Shown one piece after another: positions 42,265 to 50,504 of a DNA stretch of 64,000 bases. This DNA is from Enterococcus hulanensis (GTDB lineage: Bacteria > Bacillota > Bacilli > Lactobacillales > Enterococcaceae), in assembly GCF_005405485.1 (NCBI RefSeq), contig NZ_BJED01000004.1, positions 1-64,000 on the forward strand. The letters run 5' to 3'. Each line of letters begins with the position of its first letter. The stretch's first letter is position 1. Under the pieces are notes generated by a model. That model worked only from the letters and a program-made list of their open reading frames with translations, was not told the DNA's origin and searched no databases. The translations under genes and the position numbers were made by a program.

Positions 42265-42363
42265 ATTAGAAAGGCTTCGCGAACTCGCTCAGCTGGACAT
42301 CGTTAAAGCTGTTGATTCAATATTTTACTTTTGAAATTTTTATACTTGCTTTAAAATTGACAA

Positions 42364-42403
42364 AAAGACAGAGAAACGTCGGACGTTTCTCTGTCTTACT
42401 TTT
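42364..42403. terminator. Bidirectional terminator between the two NagB-like genes
   Basis: A 15-bp stem (AGACAGAGAAACGTC / GACGTTTCTCTGTCT) followed by a T-rich stretch on the plus strand and A's before it, which serves both convergent genes. Confidence 0.88.
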
Positions 42404-43113
42404 TATGATAATTGACTTGCGGCTGCGCGATCTAAAATCACCGTCAAGTTAGGATGCAGACGCAAGACTGATGCTGGTACATCCTCTGTGATGGGACCTT
42501 CCAATGCCTGCTTGATAATCCCCGCTTTCTTTTCGCCGTTTGCGATCAGGACTAATTCTTTTGCGGCTAGAACCGTTTGCGGACCAAAAGTTACCATTTC
42601 TTCGCCCGGTGTATGGGGGCTGGATTCATCAATCATTTTATACAGCTCATCCTCTGGAGCCATCGGCACTCGATAGACACCGTAATCAAAGGAAGTGAAC
42701 TCCGGCAGATTCCCGCAAAAATGGCCATCGCTGCCAATCCCCATCAAGACAAAATCTAACCCCCCATCTGCGGCGATTTTCTGATCATAGGCCTGATACT
42801 TTTTCGAATCCAGCACTTCAATATTCTCTTCTTCGATTCCTAATGGCAGAAATAATTCTTCTGTCAAAGCTTGCATAGTCAGACCATATTCCTGATCCTT
42901 TAAGGTGATCTCATCAAAGTTATAAAAATGCGCCAAGCTTTGATCAAAGTCCACTTGTTTTAAACGATCGGCTAAAATTTCATAGGCGCGTTTGGGTGAA
43001 GAGCCAGCGGTCAAGGCTAAGTTCACTCGGCGACTTTCTGCCCACTTCATTAAAACGATATCTGCTGTGATTTGACTTAAGGTCTCATAATTTTCTGTGA
43101 CTAATAATTTCAT
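42403..43113 (-). CDS. NagB-like glucosamine-6-phosphate isomerase/deaminase family protein
   Basis: A 236-aa protein of the NagB/6PGL fold: LTAGSSPKRAYEILADRLK, YNFDEITLKD, GLDFVLMGIGSDGHFCGNLP, then EMVTFGPQTVLAAKELVLIANG and a lysine in EKKAG. The catalytic Asp and His of the DGH loop are present. The DGHFCGNLP form is that of the YieK-like subgroup rather than classical NagB (DGHIAFNEP), so deamination of glucosamine-6-phosphate is only one possibility. It converges on a paralogue at 41548; there is no operon partner. Confidence 0.82.
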   Translation of the reverse strand: MKLLVTENYETLSQITADIVLMKWAESRRVNLALTAGSSPKRAYEILADRLKQVDFDQSLAHFYNFDEITLKDQEYGLTMQALTEELFLPLGIEEENIEVLDSKKYQAYDQKIAADGGLDFVLMGIGSDGHFCGNLPEFTSFDYGVYRVPMAPEDELYKMIDESSPHTPGEEMVTFGPQTVLAAKELVLIANGEKKAGIIKQALEGPITEDVPASVLRLHPNLTVILDRAAASQLS

Positions 43114-43181
43114 TTCAACACCTGCCCTTTTCTTTTAATGATAGCATAAATTTTGAAAGGGCTTCCTATTTTTTAAGATAC

Positions 43182-43994
43182 TCAGCTAGGAATTTTTTCT
43201 TTTGCCGGCATTTTCAAAATACAGTTTTGCGGACAGATTTCGATACAATCTCCGCAGTTGATACAGAGCTCTGGATCGATCACTGCCACATTGTTTTCTA
43301 TCTTAATGGCTTTTTGCGGGCAGGTCTTCACGCAGCGATTACAGGTGATACAGCCGACATCGCAAATTTTGCGAACGCCGCCGCCTTTATCCTGATTCGA
43401 ACAAGCCACGATCGACGTGTTCTCCGCTGGCAGCATCTTAATCAGATTCTTGGGACAAGCGGTAATACATTTTAAGCAGCCGACGCATTTGTCAGGATCG
43501 ACCTTGGCTACTCCGTCGACGATATGGAGCGCGTCGTACTCACAAACCGCTTCACAATCGCCAAAGCCCATGCAGCCAAAACGACATTCCTGCGGACCGC
43601 CAAAAAGCTGATTTGCTCCATAACAAGTAGTGGTTCCAGCGTAGTCCATTTTGCTATTAGTGAACTCGCAGGTTCCGTTGCAGCGCACAAAGGCCGCGAC
43701 CTTCTGTACATCACCGACTTCGACACCTAAAATTTCTGATAAGGCTTGACGCGTGCTCGCCCCGCCCGGCGTACAGTTAGTAGCTCCTGCTGTACCTTCC
43801 GCCATGGCTTTGGCATAGCCGTCACAGCCCGAAAAACCGCAGGCACCGCAATTGATCCCCGGCAAGGCGTCTCGCAGTGCTTCTTCCTTTTCATCGACTG
43901 GCTTATGAAAGATGATCGTTGCGAGGGAAAGTATGACGCCTGCGATCAATCCCATACCGCCAACAATGCCGATGGGTATCATGATTTCTGTCAT
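43182..43994 (-). CDS. rnfB: Rnf complex ferredoxin subunit RnfB
   Basis: Electron-input subunit. The 270-aa protein has an N-terminal membrane helix (IGIVGGMGLIAGVILSLATI), the 4Fe-4S domain GINCGACGFSGCDGYAKAM, a cysteine-rich middle, and three ferredoxin-type clusters: CVGCLKCITACP, CITCNRCVKTCP and CINCGDCIEICP. Start at the ATG at 43994, since the in-frame GTG at 44003 lies in the ribosome site AGGGGGTGG. It is the last gene of rnfCDGEAB, the order found in clostridia. Confidence 0.95.
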   Translation of the reverse strand: MTEIMIPIGIVGGMGLIAGVILSLATIIFHKPVDEKEEALRDALPGINCGACGFSGCDGYAKAMAEGTAGATNCTPGGASTRQALSEILGVEVGDVQKVAAFVRCNGTCEFTNSKMDYAGTTTCYGANQLFGGPQECRFGCMGFGDCEAVCEYDALHIVDGVAKVDPDKCVGCLKCITACPKNLIKMLPAENTSIVACSNQDKGGGVRKICDVGCITCNRCVKTCPQKAIKIENNVAVIDPELCINCGDCIEICPQNCILKMPAKEKIPS

Positions 43995-44006
43995 TTTTTC
44001 CACCCC

Positions 44007-44597
44007 CTACTGGAATAATCCTTCTGCCAAGCCGGCAAAACCAAGAAACGATAATGAGACGATTGCTGCTGCGATCAAGGTGATTGGTAACCCTTGAAGC
44101 GACTCAGGAATATCATTTCCCTCCAAGCGGCCCCGCACACCAGCGAAAATCACCATAGCAACTAAAAAGCCGATCCCCGCTGCAAATGAATTGACCATTG
44201 ATTGCATAAAGGAATAATTTTTCGAAAAGTTCAGGATCGTTACTCCTAATACCGCACAGTTCGTGGTGATCAGCGGCAAATAGATCCCTAAAGCATTATA
44301 AAGCGGCGTCATGTAGCGCTTCATTACCACCTCCACTAGCTGCACCAATGCTGCGATCGTTAGAATAAAGACGATCGTCTGCAAATAATCCAAGCCTAAA
44401 GGCACTAATACAGAAGCATAAAGCGGGTAGGTCACTAAAGTTGCCAAAACCATAACGAAGGTTACTGCTAGTGACATACCGACTGCCGTGTCTAATTTCT
44501 TCGAGACACCTAAAAACGGACAGATCCCTAAAAACTGTGACAAAACAAAATTATCCGTTAAGATACCTGCGACGATAATCGTTACAAAAATCTGCAT
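44007..44597 (-). CDS. rnfA: Rnf complex membrane subunit RnfA
   Basis: A 196-aa protein with six membrane segments. The conserved cysteines in SQFLGICPFLGVSK (about residue 25) and TTNCAVLGVTI (about 108) are those that, with the pair in RnfE, hold the intramembrane iron-sulfur cluster in solved Rnf/Nqr structures. Its ATG shares a base with the rnfE stop (TAATG), so translation is coupled. Confidence 0.96.
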   Translation of the reverse strand: MQIFVTIIVAGILTDNFVLSQFLGICPFLGVSKKLDTAVGMSLAVTFVMVLATLVTYPLYASVLVPLGLDYLQTIVFILTIAALVQLVEVVMKRYMTPLYNALGIYLPLITTNCAVLGVTILNFSKNYSFMQSMVNSFAAGIGFLVAMVIFAGVRGRLEGNDIPESLQGLPITLIAAAIVSLSFLGFAGLAEGLFQ

Positions 44598-45274
44598 TAT
44601 TGCTCACCCGCCTTTTCATCACAAACGACGGTGCAGGCTTCTGCGATTGGACAAGCCGTGCAATCGAGATCCTTCGCTTTGCGGTCGCTTAATTTATTCG
44701 CCAGCATGACCAGCATTCCAAAGACGAAGAACCCGCCTGGCGGCAAGAGCATGATCGTCATTGGCGGGATCACACCTGCTGTGATTGGGAAGCCTAAAAA
44801 TGTGCCGCTTCCTAAAAGCTCGCGAATGCCTCCCATGCAAAGAAGCGTCATGGTGAACCCTACACCCATTCCCAGCCCATCCAAGGCTGAGTGAAGGACC
44901 GTGTGATCTTTGGCATAGGCTTCTGCTCGACCAAGAATGATGCAGTTTACTACGATCAAGGGCAAGTAGATCCCCAAGGTCGCATCTAATGCTGGTGCCA
45001 AAGCCTTTACTGCCAATTGAACAACCGTTACGAAACCAGCGATGATGGTGATAAATGCGGGAATTCTGACCCGATCAGGAATCACTTTCCGTAAAAGAGA
45101 GATCATGACATTTGACCCTAAGAGCACTACTGTCGCCGCGACTCCCATACCTAAGCCGTTCAAGGCCGTGGTCGTTACCGCTAGGGTCGGACAGGTCCCC
45201 AAAGTTAGCCGCAGAACTGGATTTTCAGTGATCAATCCCTTCGTGAATATGCGGGATGTTTTTTCTTTTTCCAT
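44597..45274 (-). CDS. rnfE: Rnf complex membrane subunit RnfE
   Basis: A 225-aa homologue of RnfA with six membrane segments and the matching cysteines in LGTCPTLAVTT and VVNCIILGRAEA. The C-terminal tail is unusual: after the last helix it reads LDCTACPIAEACTVVC, four cysteines in a soluble stretch facing the cytoplasm by topology. This tail might bind a metal or cluster; I cannot say whether it is common. It lies between rnfG and rnfA. Confidence 0.95.
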   Translation of the reverse strand: MEKEKTSRIFTKGLITENPVLRLTLGTCPTLAVTTTALNGLGMGVAATVVLLGSNVMISLLRKVIPDRVRIPAFITIIAGFVTVVQLAVKALAPALDATLGIYLPLIVVNCIILGRAEAYAKDHTVLHSALDGLGMGVGFTMTLLCMGGIRELLGSGTFLGFPITAGVIPPMTIMLLPPGGFFVFGMLVMLANKLSDRKAKDLDCTACPIAEACTVVCDEKAGEQ

Positions 45275-45286
45275 TCCATCTCCCCC

Positions 45287-45850
45287 TTATTTCTCTGATT
45301 TAGCCACTTGCTCGAAAAGCGCAAGTGCTTCTTTGACCGATGCGGCTACGGCATTGGAGGATTTGGTCGCTCCGGTTACCGCTTCGACTTGGTTTTTACT
45401 GGAAGGTTCATTTTTCACAACTTCTAGCGAGTCATTTTGGCCGGCAAATTGCTTCACAAATTCTTTTTTCGTCACATTTTGGCCGAGTCCGGGAGTTTCA
45501 TTCGAAGCGTCTAACACATCTACCCCCACGACTTTGCCATCCTTGACGGCACTCATGACACTCACATCGCTGCCGTACCCATAGGTTTTGGTGACAAAGA
45601 GATACCCCAGTGTCTTGCCGGATGTATCCAAGGCCTTGTATCCTTGGTTGTCTCCTGACACCTTCACTTCTTGAAAATCATCGGCCTTAATCAGCTGACT
45701 CATGACACTTTGCGTTTGTTCCCATTCTTGCTGAGCAATCCGATCTTTGAAAACCGAGCGTGTGCCTGCGACCGCAAAGGTAATCACCAGACAAATGATA
45801 AATAGGCAAAGGGCATCAGTAAAAATAACTTTGGAGTTTGCTTGCTTCAT
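45287..45850 (-). CDS. rnfG: Rnf complex flavoprotein subunit RnfG
   Basis: A 187-aa protein with one N-terminal membrane helix (ALCLFIICLVITFAVAG) and an extracytoplasmic FMN-binding domain: NETPGLG and the covalent flavinylation motif VTGATKSS, where FMN is attached to Thr. Attachment needs an ApbE-type flavin transferase, which is not in this window. The start overlaps the rnfD stop by four bases. Confidence 0.95.
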   Translation of the reverse strand: MKQANSKVIFTDALCLFIICLVITFAVAGTRSVFKDRIAQQEWEQTQSVMSQLIKADDFQEVKVSGDNQGYKALDTSGKTLGYLFVTKTYGYGSDVSVMSAVKDGKVVGVDVLDASNETPGLGQNVTKKEFVKQFAGQNDSLEVVKNEPSSKNQVEAVTGATKSSNAVAASVKEALALFEQVAKSEK

Positions 45851-46788
45851 TTCACCTTCGCCCCCTCACCAAAGACCTTTGGAATCGTCAAATTCTCAAT
45901 ATGAGGAACTAGGATATTCATCAATAAAATGGCATAGGAAACACCTTCCGGCAATGCCGCAAAGAAACGGATCAGCACCGTGACAATTCCGCAGCCGATC
46001 CCAAAAATGATCTTGCCGTTTCTGGTGATCGGTGATGTCGTGTAATCTGTTGCCATGAAAATCGAGCCCAGCAATAATCCACCAGACATCATTTGGTACA
46101 AAGGATTTCCACCTAATAAGGTAGAGAAAATAACGACAGTCCCGATAAAGCAAAGCGGAATGATCGGCGAGATGACCTTTCTAGCTACTAGGTAAACGCC
46201 GCCGAGAAGGAGCGCTAAAGCACACGTTTCACCTAAGCTTCCTGCACGGATACCTAAGAACATATCCAGCAAGGAAGGGATTTTTTGACCCGTTTGAGAA
46301 GCGGAAAAATAGGTCGCCGACGAAATAACATCCGGCCGAAACATATAATAATTAAGCGGCGGCTGCCAAGTCGTCATCTGAGAAGCAAAGGACATCATCA
46401 AAATGATGCGGGCAGTAATCGCCGGATTGACAAAGTTTTGACCAACACCGCCGAAGAATTCCTTCACGATGACGATCGCGATCACACCGCCTAAAATCGC
46501 CATCCAAAACGGCAGTGTAACCGGCAGATTTAAAGCGAGTAATATTCCTGTCACGACCGCCGTCAAGTTGTGGATCGTATCTGGTCGTTTCAATATTTTT
46601 CGCGTTAGGTATTCGCTGCCTACACATGACGCAACGGTGACTAAAATCAAGATAAGAGCACGAAAACCAAAAATAATCGTCGAAGCGATAATAGCTGGAA
46701 TCAAAGCGATGATCACATCCAGCATGATACCGCGGCTGCTTCGTCCGCTGTGGAGATGGGGCGAAATGGAAACAGGTAATTTGTTCAT
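45847..46788 (-). CDS. rnfD: Rnf complex membrane subunit RnfD
   Basis: A 313-aa multi-spanning protein beginning MNKLPVSISPHLHSGRSSRG. It contains GGVGQNFVNPAITARIILM and the flavinylation-type motif DVISSATYFS, where a Thr carries FMN in homologues. Start at 46788, giving an ATGA overlap with the rnfC stop; the longer open frame to 46878 lies within rnfC. Together with RnfG it forms the flavin relay of the complex. Confidence 0.94.
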   Translation of the reverse strand: MNKLPVSISPHLHSGRSSRGIMLDVIIALIPAIIASTIIFGFRALILILVTVASCVGSEYLTRKILKRPDTIHNLTAVVTGILLALNLPVTLPFWMAILGGVIAIVIVKEFFGGVGQNFVNPAITARIILMMSFASQMTTWQPPLNYYMFRPDVISSATYFSASQTGQKIPSLLDMFLGIRAGSLGETCALALLLGGVYLVARKVISPIIPLCFIGTVVIFSTLLGGNPLYQMMSGGLLLGSIFMATDYTTSPITRNGKIIFGIGCGIVTVLIRFFAALPEGVSYAILLMNILVPHIENLTIPKVFGEGAKVK

Positions 46789-48110
46789 TGGGCAGCCTCC
46801 CTTTCTAACTGTTTTGCTCGTTTCATGGACTGAACCAGTCGGCGGCCGGCAGGACAAACAAAGGCGCAGCACCCGCATTCCATACAGGCGGAGACGTTCA
46901 GCTTCTGCAACCCGGCTACGTCGTTATTCCGTGTGCAGCGTTCGATCTGAACAGGCAATAATGACATGGGACAAGCCTCCACACAACGCCCGCAGCGAAT
47001 ACACGGAGACTCTTCAGGCAAGCTTTGAGCTTCAGATAAAATCGTAATCGCATTGGTCTGCTTGGTGATCGGCAGCTCCGTAGAAAATTGTGCGATTCCC
47101 ATCATCGGCCCGCCGAGGATGATCTTGCTAGGCTCGTCAATCAAACCGCCGCAGTATTTGATAACATCGCCGATTGGTGTCCCCACTGGAACGACCACAT
47201 TTTTCGGCTGCGCGACATTTCCATCCACCGTGATTCGTTTGTGGGTCAGCGGCATCCCAATCTCGATGTACCGCTGCAAGAGTGAAACTGTCGAGATGTT
47301 GGTGATCAGACAGCCCACCTCAGAAGGCAGCTTGCCAGGCGGGATCTTCCGGCCAGTCGTGGCATAGACCAGCATTTTTTCTGCCCCTTGGGGATATAAT
47401 GAAGGAATCTCCATCACATCAATACTGGGATCAAGATCAGCCAATTCACTCAAATGCTTCCGCAGACTTCTTAGTCCCTTTGGCTTATTGCTTTCGATCC
47501 CTACTACGCCATGAGCAATATTCAAATGCTTCATGATCGTCTGCATCCCCGCGATGATCCGCTCCGGATACTCCAAGCTTTCACGATAATCCGAGGTAAT
47601 AAAAGGCTCACATTCCGCCCCATTGATTACTAATGTGTCGATCGGTGTATCTTCTTTAACATTCAGCTTCACATGCAGTGGAAAACCGGCTCCGCCGATC
47701 CCGACAATGCCACTTTCACGAGCGGCTTTTAAAAGGTCTTCTTTAGAATTGATTGGAACAGGATTTGGCTCGGGAAATTCCACCGGCAACCCGTCGCTGG
47801 CGATATGAACAGCCTCACACATCTGACCATTCGCCATCAAAACCGGTTTGATCCCTTTGACCTTCCCTGAAACAGATGCGTGGATCGGTGCCGAGACAAA
47901 GGCTTCAGAATCACCGATCACTTGTCCGACTGTAACGACATCCCCCTTCTTGACCGTTGGCTGACAAACTCCGCCGATATGTTGCTGCATCGGAATCGTC
48001 ACAATTTTCGGCGGCTCCATAAAAACGCTTTCAAATTCGGCCGTGTTTTTATTATGGGGGACTTTGACACCTCCTTTAAATTTTGCGATTGCTTTCGTTA
48101 TTGTATCCAT
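46785..48110 (-). CDS. rnfC: Rnf complex NADH-binding subunit RnfC
   Basis: The 441-aa peripheral subunit that binds NADH and FMN. It contains GIGGAGFPLHVKL, INGAECEPFITSDYRE, a SLBB-like segment, and two ferredoxin-type clusters near the end: CIRCGRCVEACP and CMECGCCAFVCP. Start at the ATG at 48110 behind AGGAGG with seven bases of spacing; a TTG two codons upstream is less well placed. First gene of the operon. Confidence 0.95.
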   Translation of the reverse strand: MDTITKAIAKFKGGVKVPHNKNTAEFESVFMEPPKIVTIPMQQHIGGVCQPTVKKGDVVTVGQVIGDSEAFVSAPIHASVSGKVKGIKPVLMANGQMCEAVHIASDGLPVEFPEPNPVPINSKEDLLKAARESGIVGIGGAGFPLHVKLNVKEDTPIDTLVINGAECEPFITSDYRESLEYPERIIAGMQTIMKHLNIAHGVVGIESNKPKGLRSLRKHLSELADLDPSIDVMEIPSLYPQGAEKMLVYATTGRKIPPGKLPSEVGCLITNISTVSLLQRYIEIGMPLTHKRITVDGNVAQPKNVVVPVGTPIGDVIKYCGGLIDEPSKIILGGPMMGIAQFSTELPITKQTNAITILSEAQSLPEESPCIRCGRCVEACPMSLLPVQIERCTRNNDVAGLQKLNVSACMECGCCAFVCPAGRRLVQSMKRAKQLEREAAQ

Positions 48111-48255
48111 AGACAAACCTCCTCAGTGGTCCAATAAAATCATTGTTGATCATCAGTTTGCGACAGTTCTCTTTTCTAATAAAATAAGTTCACTCAAAAA
48201 TAATCATGATACGAATAAATGCGGTGGCTGCTCGGGTCGCTCCATACGCCTTTTT

Positions 48256-48359
48256 TCACAAATTGATTCACAAACTTCAACGACGATTTTATCAGTATAC
48301 TTCTATGTTTATGATAGCACAGTGAAAAACAAATGTAATTAGTTTTCACAAAGTCACAA
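48256..48359 (-). promoter_or_regulatory. Four TTGTGA motifs upstream of rnfC
   Basis: The 291-bp region before rnfC contains TTGTGA four times on the minus strand (start positions on the plus strand 48256, 48268, 48346, 48354), in two close pairs. TTGTGA(A) is the half-site of the redox regulator Rex, but Rex sites are inverted and these are direct repeats, so the regulator cannot be named. No clean -35/-10 pair was found. Confidence 0.35.
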
Positions 48360-48389
48360 AAAAAAGTACCTAGTTTCCTAGGCACTTTT
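48356..48389 (-). terminator. Terminator of the large WxL protein gene
   Basis: On the minus strand AAGTGCCTAG and CTAGGTACTT form a stem with one mismatch, followed by a run of T's. Confidence 0.85.
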
Positions 48390-48402
48390 GACTGTTCCTC
48401 TT

Positions 48403-49779
48403 TCAGGGCGTATTAGAAAGCGTCCACTGCAGGGTTGTTTGGTAACTTCCTGTCTGACGCGGCGTGTTTTTCGGTACCAGAAGCTGAAATTGATTCAGCG
48501 GCAGTTCGACATAGCCGGCAGCCGTCGTACTGTCGAGAGTCATCAGTGTGACCTGATTGCTGGGAAGCATCTGGATCGTTTGATTCGCTACAGCGGTGTA
48601 ATTTTGAAAGTTGGTTTTCAATGCTCCTAAGGAAATAGCGAGACGCGTATTGGTCAAACTTTTTTGCCCGCTCATCCAGTTATTCGCCTGAGCTACTTTT
48701 AACTGCCAAGCCTTGGCGGCGGTGCGGGTATCATCAATGCGAATCGTTCCTGTTTGAAGCGGGTTGGCACTATTGCCGCCGACATGGGCATTCCAGCTCT
48801 CGTCTACTTTAGTTTGGATCGGATGAGTCCCGAAATTCAAATTCGTCGGCAGCAGCTCACTTTTCATCGCTAAATCCCCCGCATCAAAATAAATATTCGT
48901 ATTGCCGCCGAAGTTGCTCAAAAGCTGAATCGTCAGATCATCCGTTTGAACGATCCCGCCGCGAATCAACGCTGTGTAGTCTTGGGTCAAGCCGCTTGGA
49001 CTAGTCACAAAAGTCGGAATGGAAACGTCGGTTTTGCCTAAAATTGAGGCTGATACAAGGTTCGTGCTGATCGCTGAGTTTGGATTTCCCAAAGAGGTAA
49101 GCAGACCGCTGACACTGGATAATACCTGTGTCAGCACTAACCCAATCAATCCGAGGGGCAGCGTATTAAGCACATTGTTCAAATCAGTCAGCCGGTTAGA
49201 CAGCGTACTAGTCAAAATCGGCAGCAGGCCTTGGCTGATATTGACTCCCAGCAAGGTGGCGGACAATTGTTCAGTCGTTATCGGCAGATTTTGATTGCCG
49301 TAGTTCTCATTTTTCAAATTGTTGATGGCTTGGTTGAGGCTGTTCAAAGGTGCCTGCAGCGAAGGATTCAAGGGCAGCAAAGTACTAATCGTCGTAACCA
49401 GTGTTGATAACAGCGTCAGCAGACCTCCGATCGGCAAATCCGCCAGCGGGATCGTCACAGTAGTCATTACTGTCGCAGTTCCATTCGGTGTGACCTTACT
49501 TGAAAGCTCTGACGGGACCGAGATCAACGCGTACTTTTTCCCCGTCTTAATCAGGCCGACCCCGGTGGTTCTTCCATCGATGGAAAAGGTCACCGGTTGT
49601 TGACTGACATTTAAATAAGGTGCTGCCGCAGTAGTTCCGCTATTGTTACTCACCTGAGTATTGGCAAATAAATCCACCGAGACTGCGCTTACAATAATAT
49701 TGGAGCTGGTTAAAAATAAAAACAAGGCGGCTCCTGTGATGCAAATCTGCTGGAACAAACGCGTGCGTTTTCTTTTCAT
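48403..49779 (-). CDS. large WxL-domain surface protein
   Basis: A 458-aa exported protein. A signal peptide with hydrophobic core GAALFLFLTSSNIIVSAVS is followed by a Thr/Ser/Leu-rich region with many short LxxL stretches (about residues 50-240). The C-terminal WxL domain shows both signature motifs: AKAWQLKVAQ and, at the very end, YQTTLQWTLSNTP. WxL domains attach proteins non-covalently to the peptidoglycan of enterococci and lactobacilli. Start behind GAGGGGGAAG. It is divergent from the other three genes of the locus. Confidence 0.9.
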   Translation of the reverse strand: MKRKRTRLFQQICITGAALFLFLTSSNIIVSAVSVDLFANTQVSNNSGTTAAAPYLNVSQQPVTFSIDGRTTGVGLIKTGKKYALISVPSELSSKVTPNGTATVMTTVTIPLADLPIGGLLTLLSTLVTTISTLLPLNPSLQAPLNSLNQAINNLKNENYGNQNLPITTEQLSATLLGVNISQGLLPILTSTLSNRLTDLNNVLNTLPLGLIGLVLTQVLSSVSGLLTSLGNPNSAISTNLVSASILGKTDVSIPTFVTSPSGLTQDYTALIRGGIVQTDDLTIQLLSNFGGNTNIYFDAGDLAMKSELLPTNLNFGTHPIQTKVDESWNAHVGGNSANPLQTGTIRIDDTRTAAKAWQLKVAQANNWMSGQKSLTNTRLAISLGALKTNFQNYTAVANQTIQMLPSNQVTLMTLDSTTAAGYVELPLNQFQLLVPKNTPRQTGSYQTTLQWTLSNTP

Positions 49780-50120
49780 ATTGCTTCCCCCTCTATCTTT
49801 GATTTTACTTAACCCATCAAAATTTTCCTTTGCGAGAAAATAATCGACGACTGCCCCTGCTTGGTAAAAAAATCGTTCCTTTTCCGTGAAATAAGCCCTA
49901 ATTACATCAGAAAAGAACCGTTAATCCTGTTGTTTTCTTCCTTAATTAAACACAGCGGAGGTAAATGCGAAAAATATTTTGCTTAACTGTGAAGAAGCTA
50001 TGAGCGCTTTGATAACGCTTTTTTGGAAACCGGCTATATAATCCCTGCATAAGATTCAAACTCTTTTCTGCGCAGAAAAGAACCGCTTTTTTTACTAGGG
50101 ACTGAGAAAGGGGGAGGCAA
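49780..50120. other. Divergent regulatory region of the WxL locus
   Basis: A 341-bp stretch without a gene. On the plus strand TATAAT lies at 50037-50042, with no good -35 at 17 bp. Just downstream comes a perfect 20-bp palindrome at 50062-50081, followed after a few bases by seven T's. The sequence CAGAAAAGAACCG occurs twice (49908-49920 and 50073-50085), and a related inverted copy (TCGTTCCTTTTCC) begins at 49873. These may be sites for a shared regulator. Confidence 0.55.
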
Positions 50121-50504
50121 TTGAAGAATCTGATGATTTTCATCTTAGGTTTTCTACCGCTCTTCGTTGTTCTTTCTTCACAGGCCGAAGCCGCCGTCAC
50201 CAATGGCGAGGTTCAGTATTATTACCAAAGCAGTACCGCAACTAGCAACAGCTCCACTTCAGAAACGCAGGAAAACAATACTACAAGTGATTCTCATCCT
50301 CTCCACACTACAAGTGAAGAGGTGAATCGCGAGGGCGAATCCGCTTCGTTAAATCATCGCGGCGGCAGTTCACACTCAGGCATCACACGCTTTCTGCAAA
50401 CAAACGATCAACGCAATCCCTTTTTAATCGTCGTTGGAATACTGATTCTCGCGATTGCTTTTTTAGGGTGGCGAATCGTCAAAAATAGGAGGAAAAACGA
50501 ATGA
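50121..50504 (+). CDS. small cell-wall-anchor-like protein of the WxL locus
   Basis: A 127-aa protein with a signal peptide (MKNLMIFILGFLPLFVVLSSQAEA cut into basic start, hydrophobic core and AEA), a Ser/Thr-rich polar middle, and a C-terminal sorting-signal layout: RFLQTND, a hydrophobic segment (FLIVVGILILAIAFLGW) and the basic tail KNRRKNE. The canonical LPxTG reads FLQTN here. Start: TTG at 50121 behind AAAGGGGGAGG; an ATG at 50133 is further away. The stop overlaps the next gene's ATG (ATGA). WxL loci usually include an LPxTG protein of this size. Confidence 0.75.
   Translation: MKNLMIFILGFLPLFVVLSSQAEAAVTNGEVQYYYQSSTATSNSSTSETQENNTTSDSHPLHTTSEEVNREGESASLNHRGGSSHSGITRFLQTNDQRNPFLIVVGILILAIAFLGWRIVKNRRKNE

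Noticed and set aside
46789-46878. Cys-containing N-terminal extension of RnfD
   Set aside because: It lies wholly inside rnfC; the ATG at 46788 gives the usual ATGA overlap and the conserved RnfD start.
49019-49603. Plus-strand frames within the large WxL gene
   Set aside because: They are shadows of a gene with clear WxL motifs and signal peptide on the other strand; no ribosome sites.
50009-50042. TTGATA/TATAAT as a full promoter for the WxL operon
   Set aside because: The spacer is 22 bp, too long for a sigma-A promoter. Only the -10 is credible.
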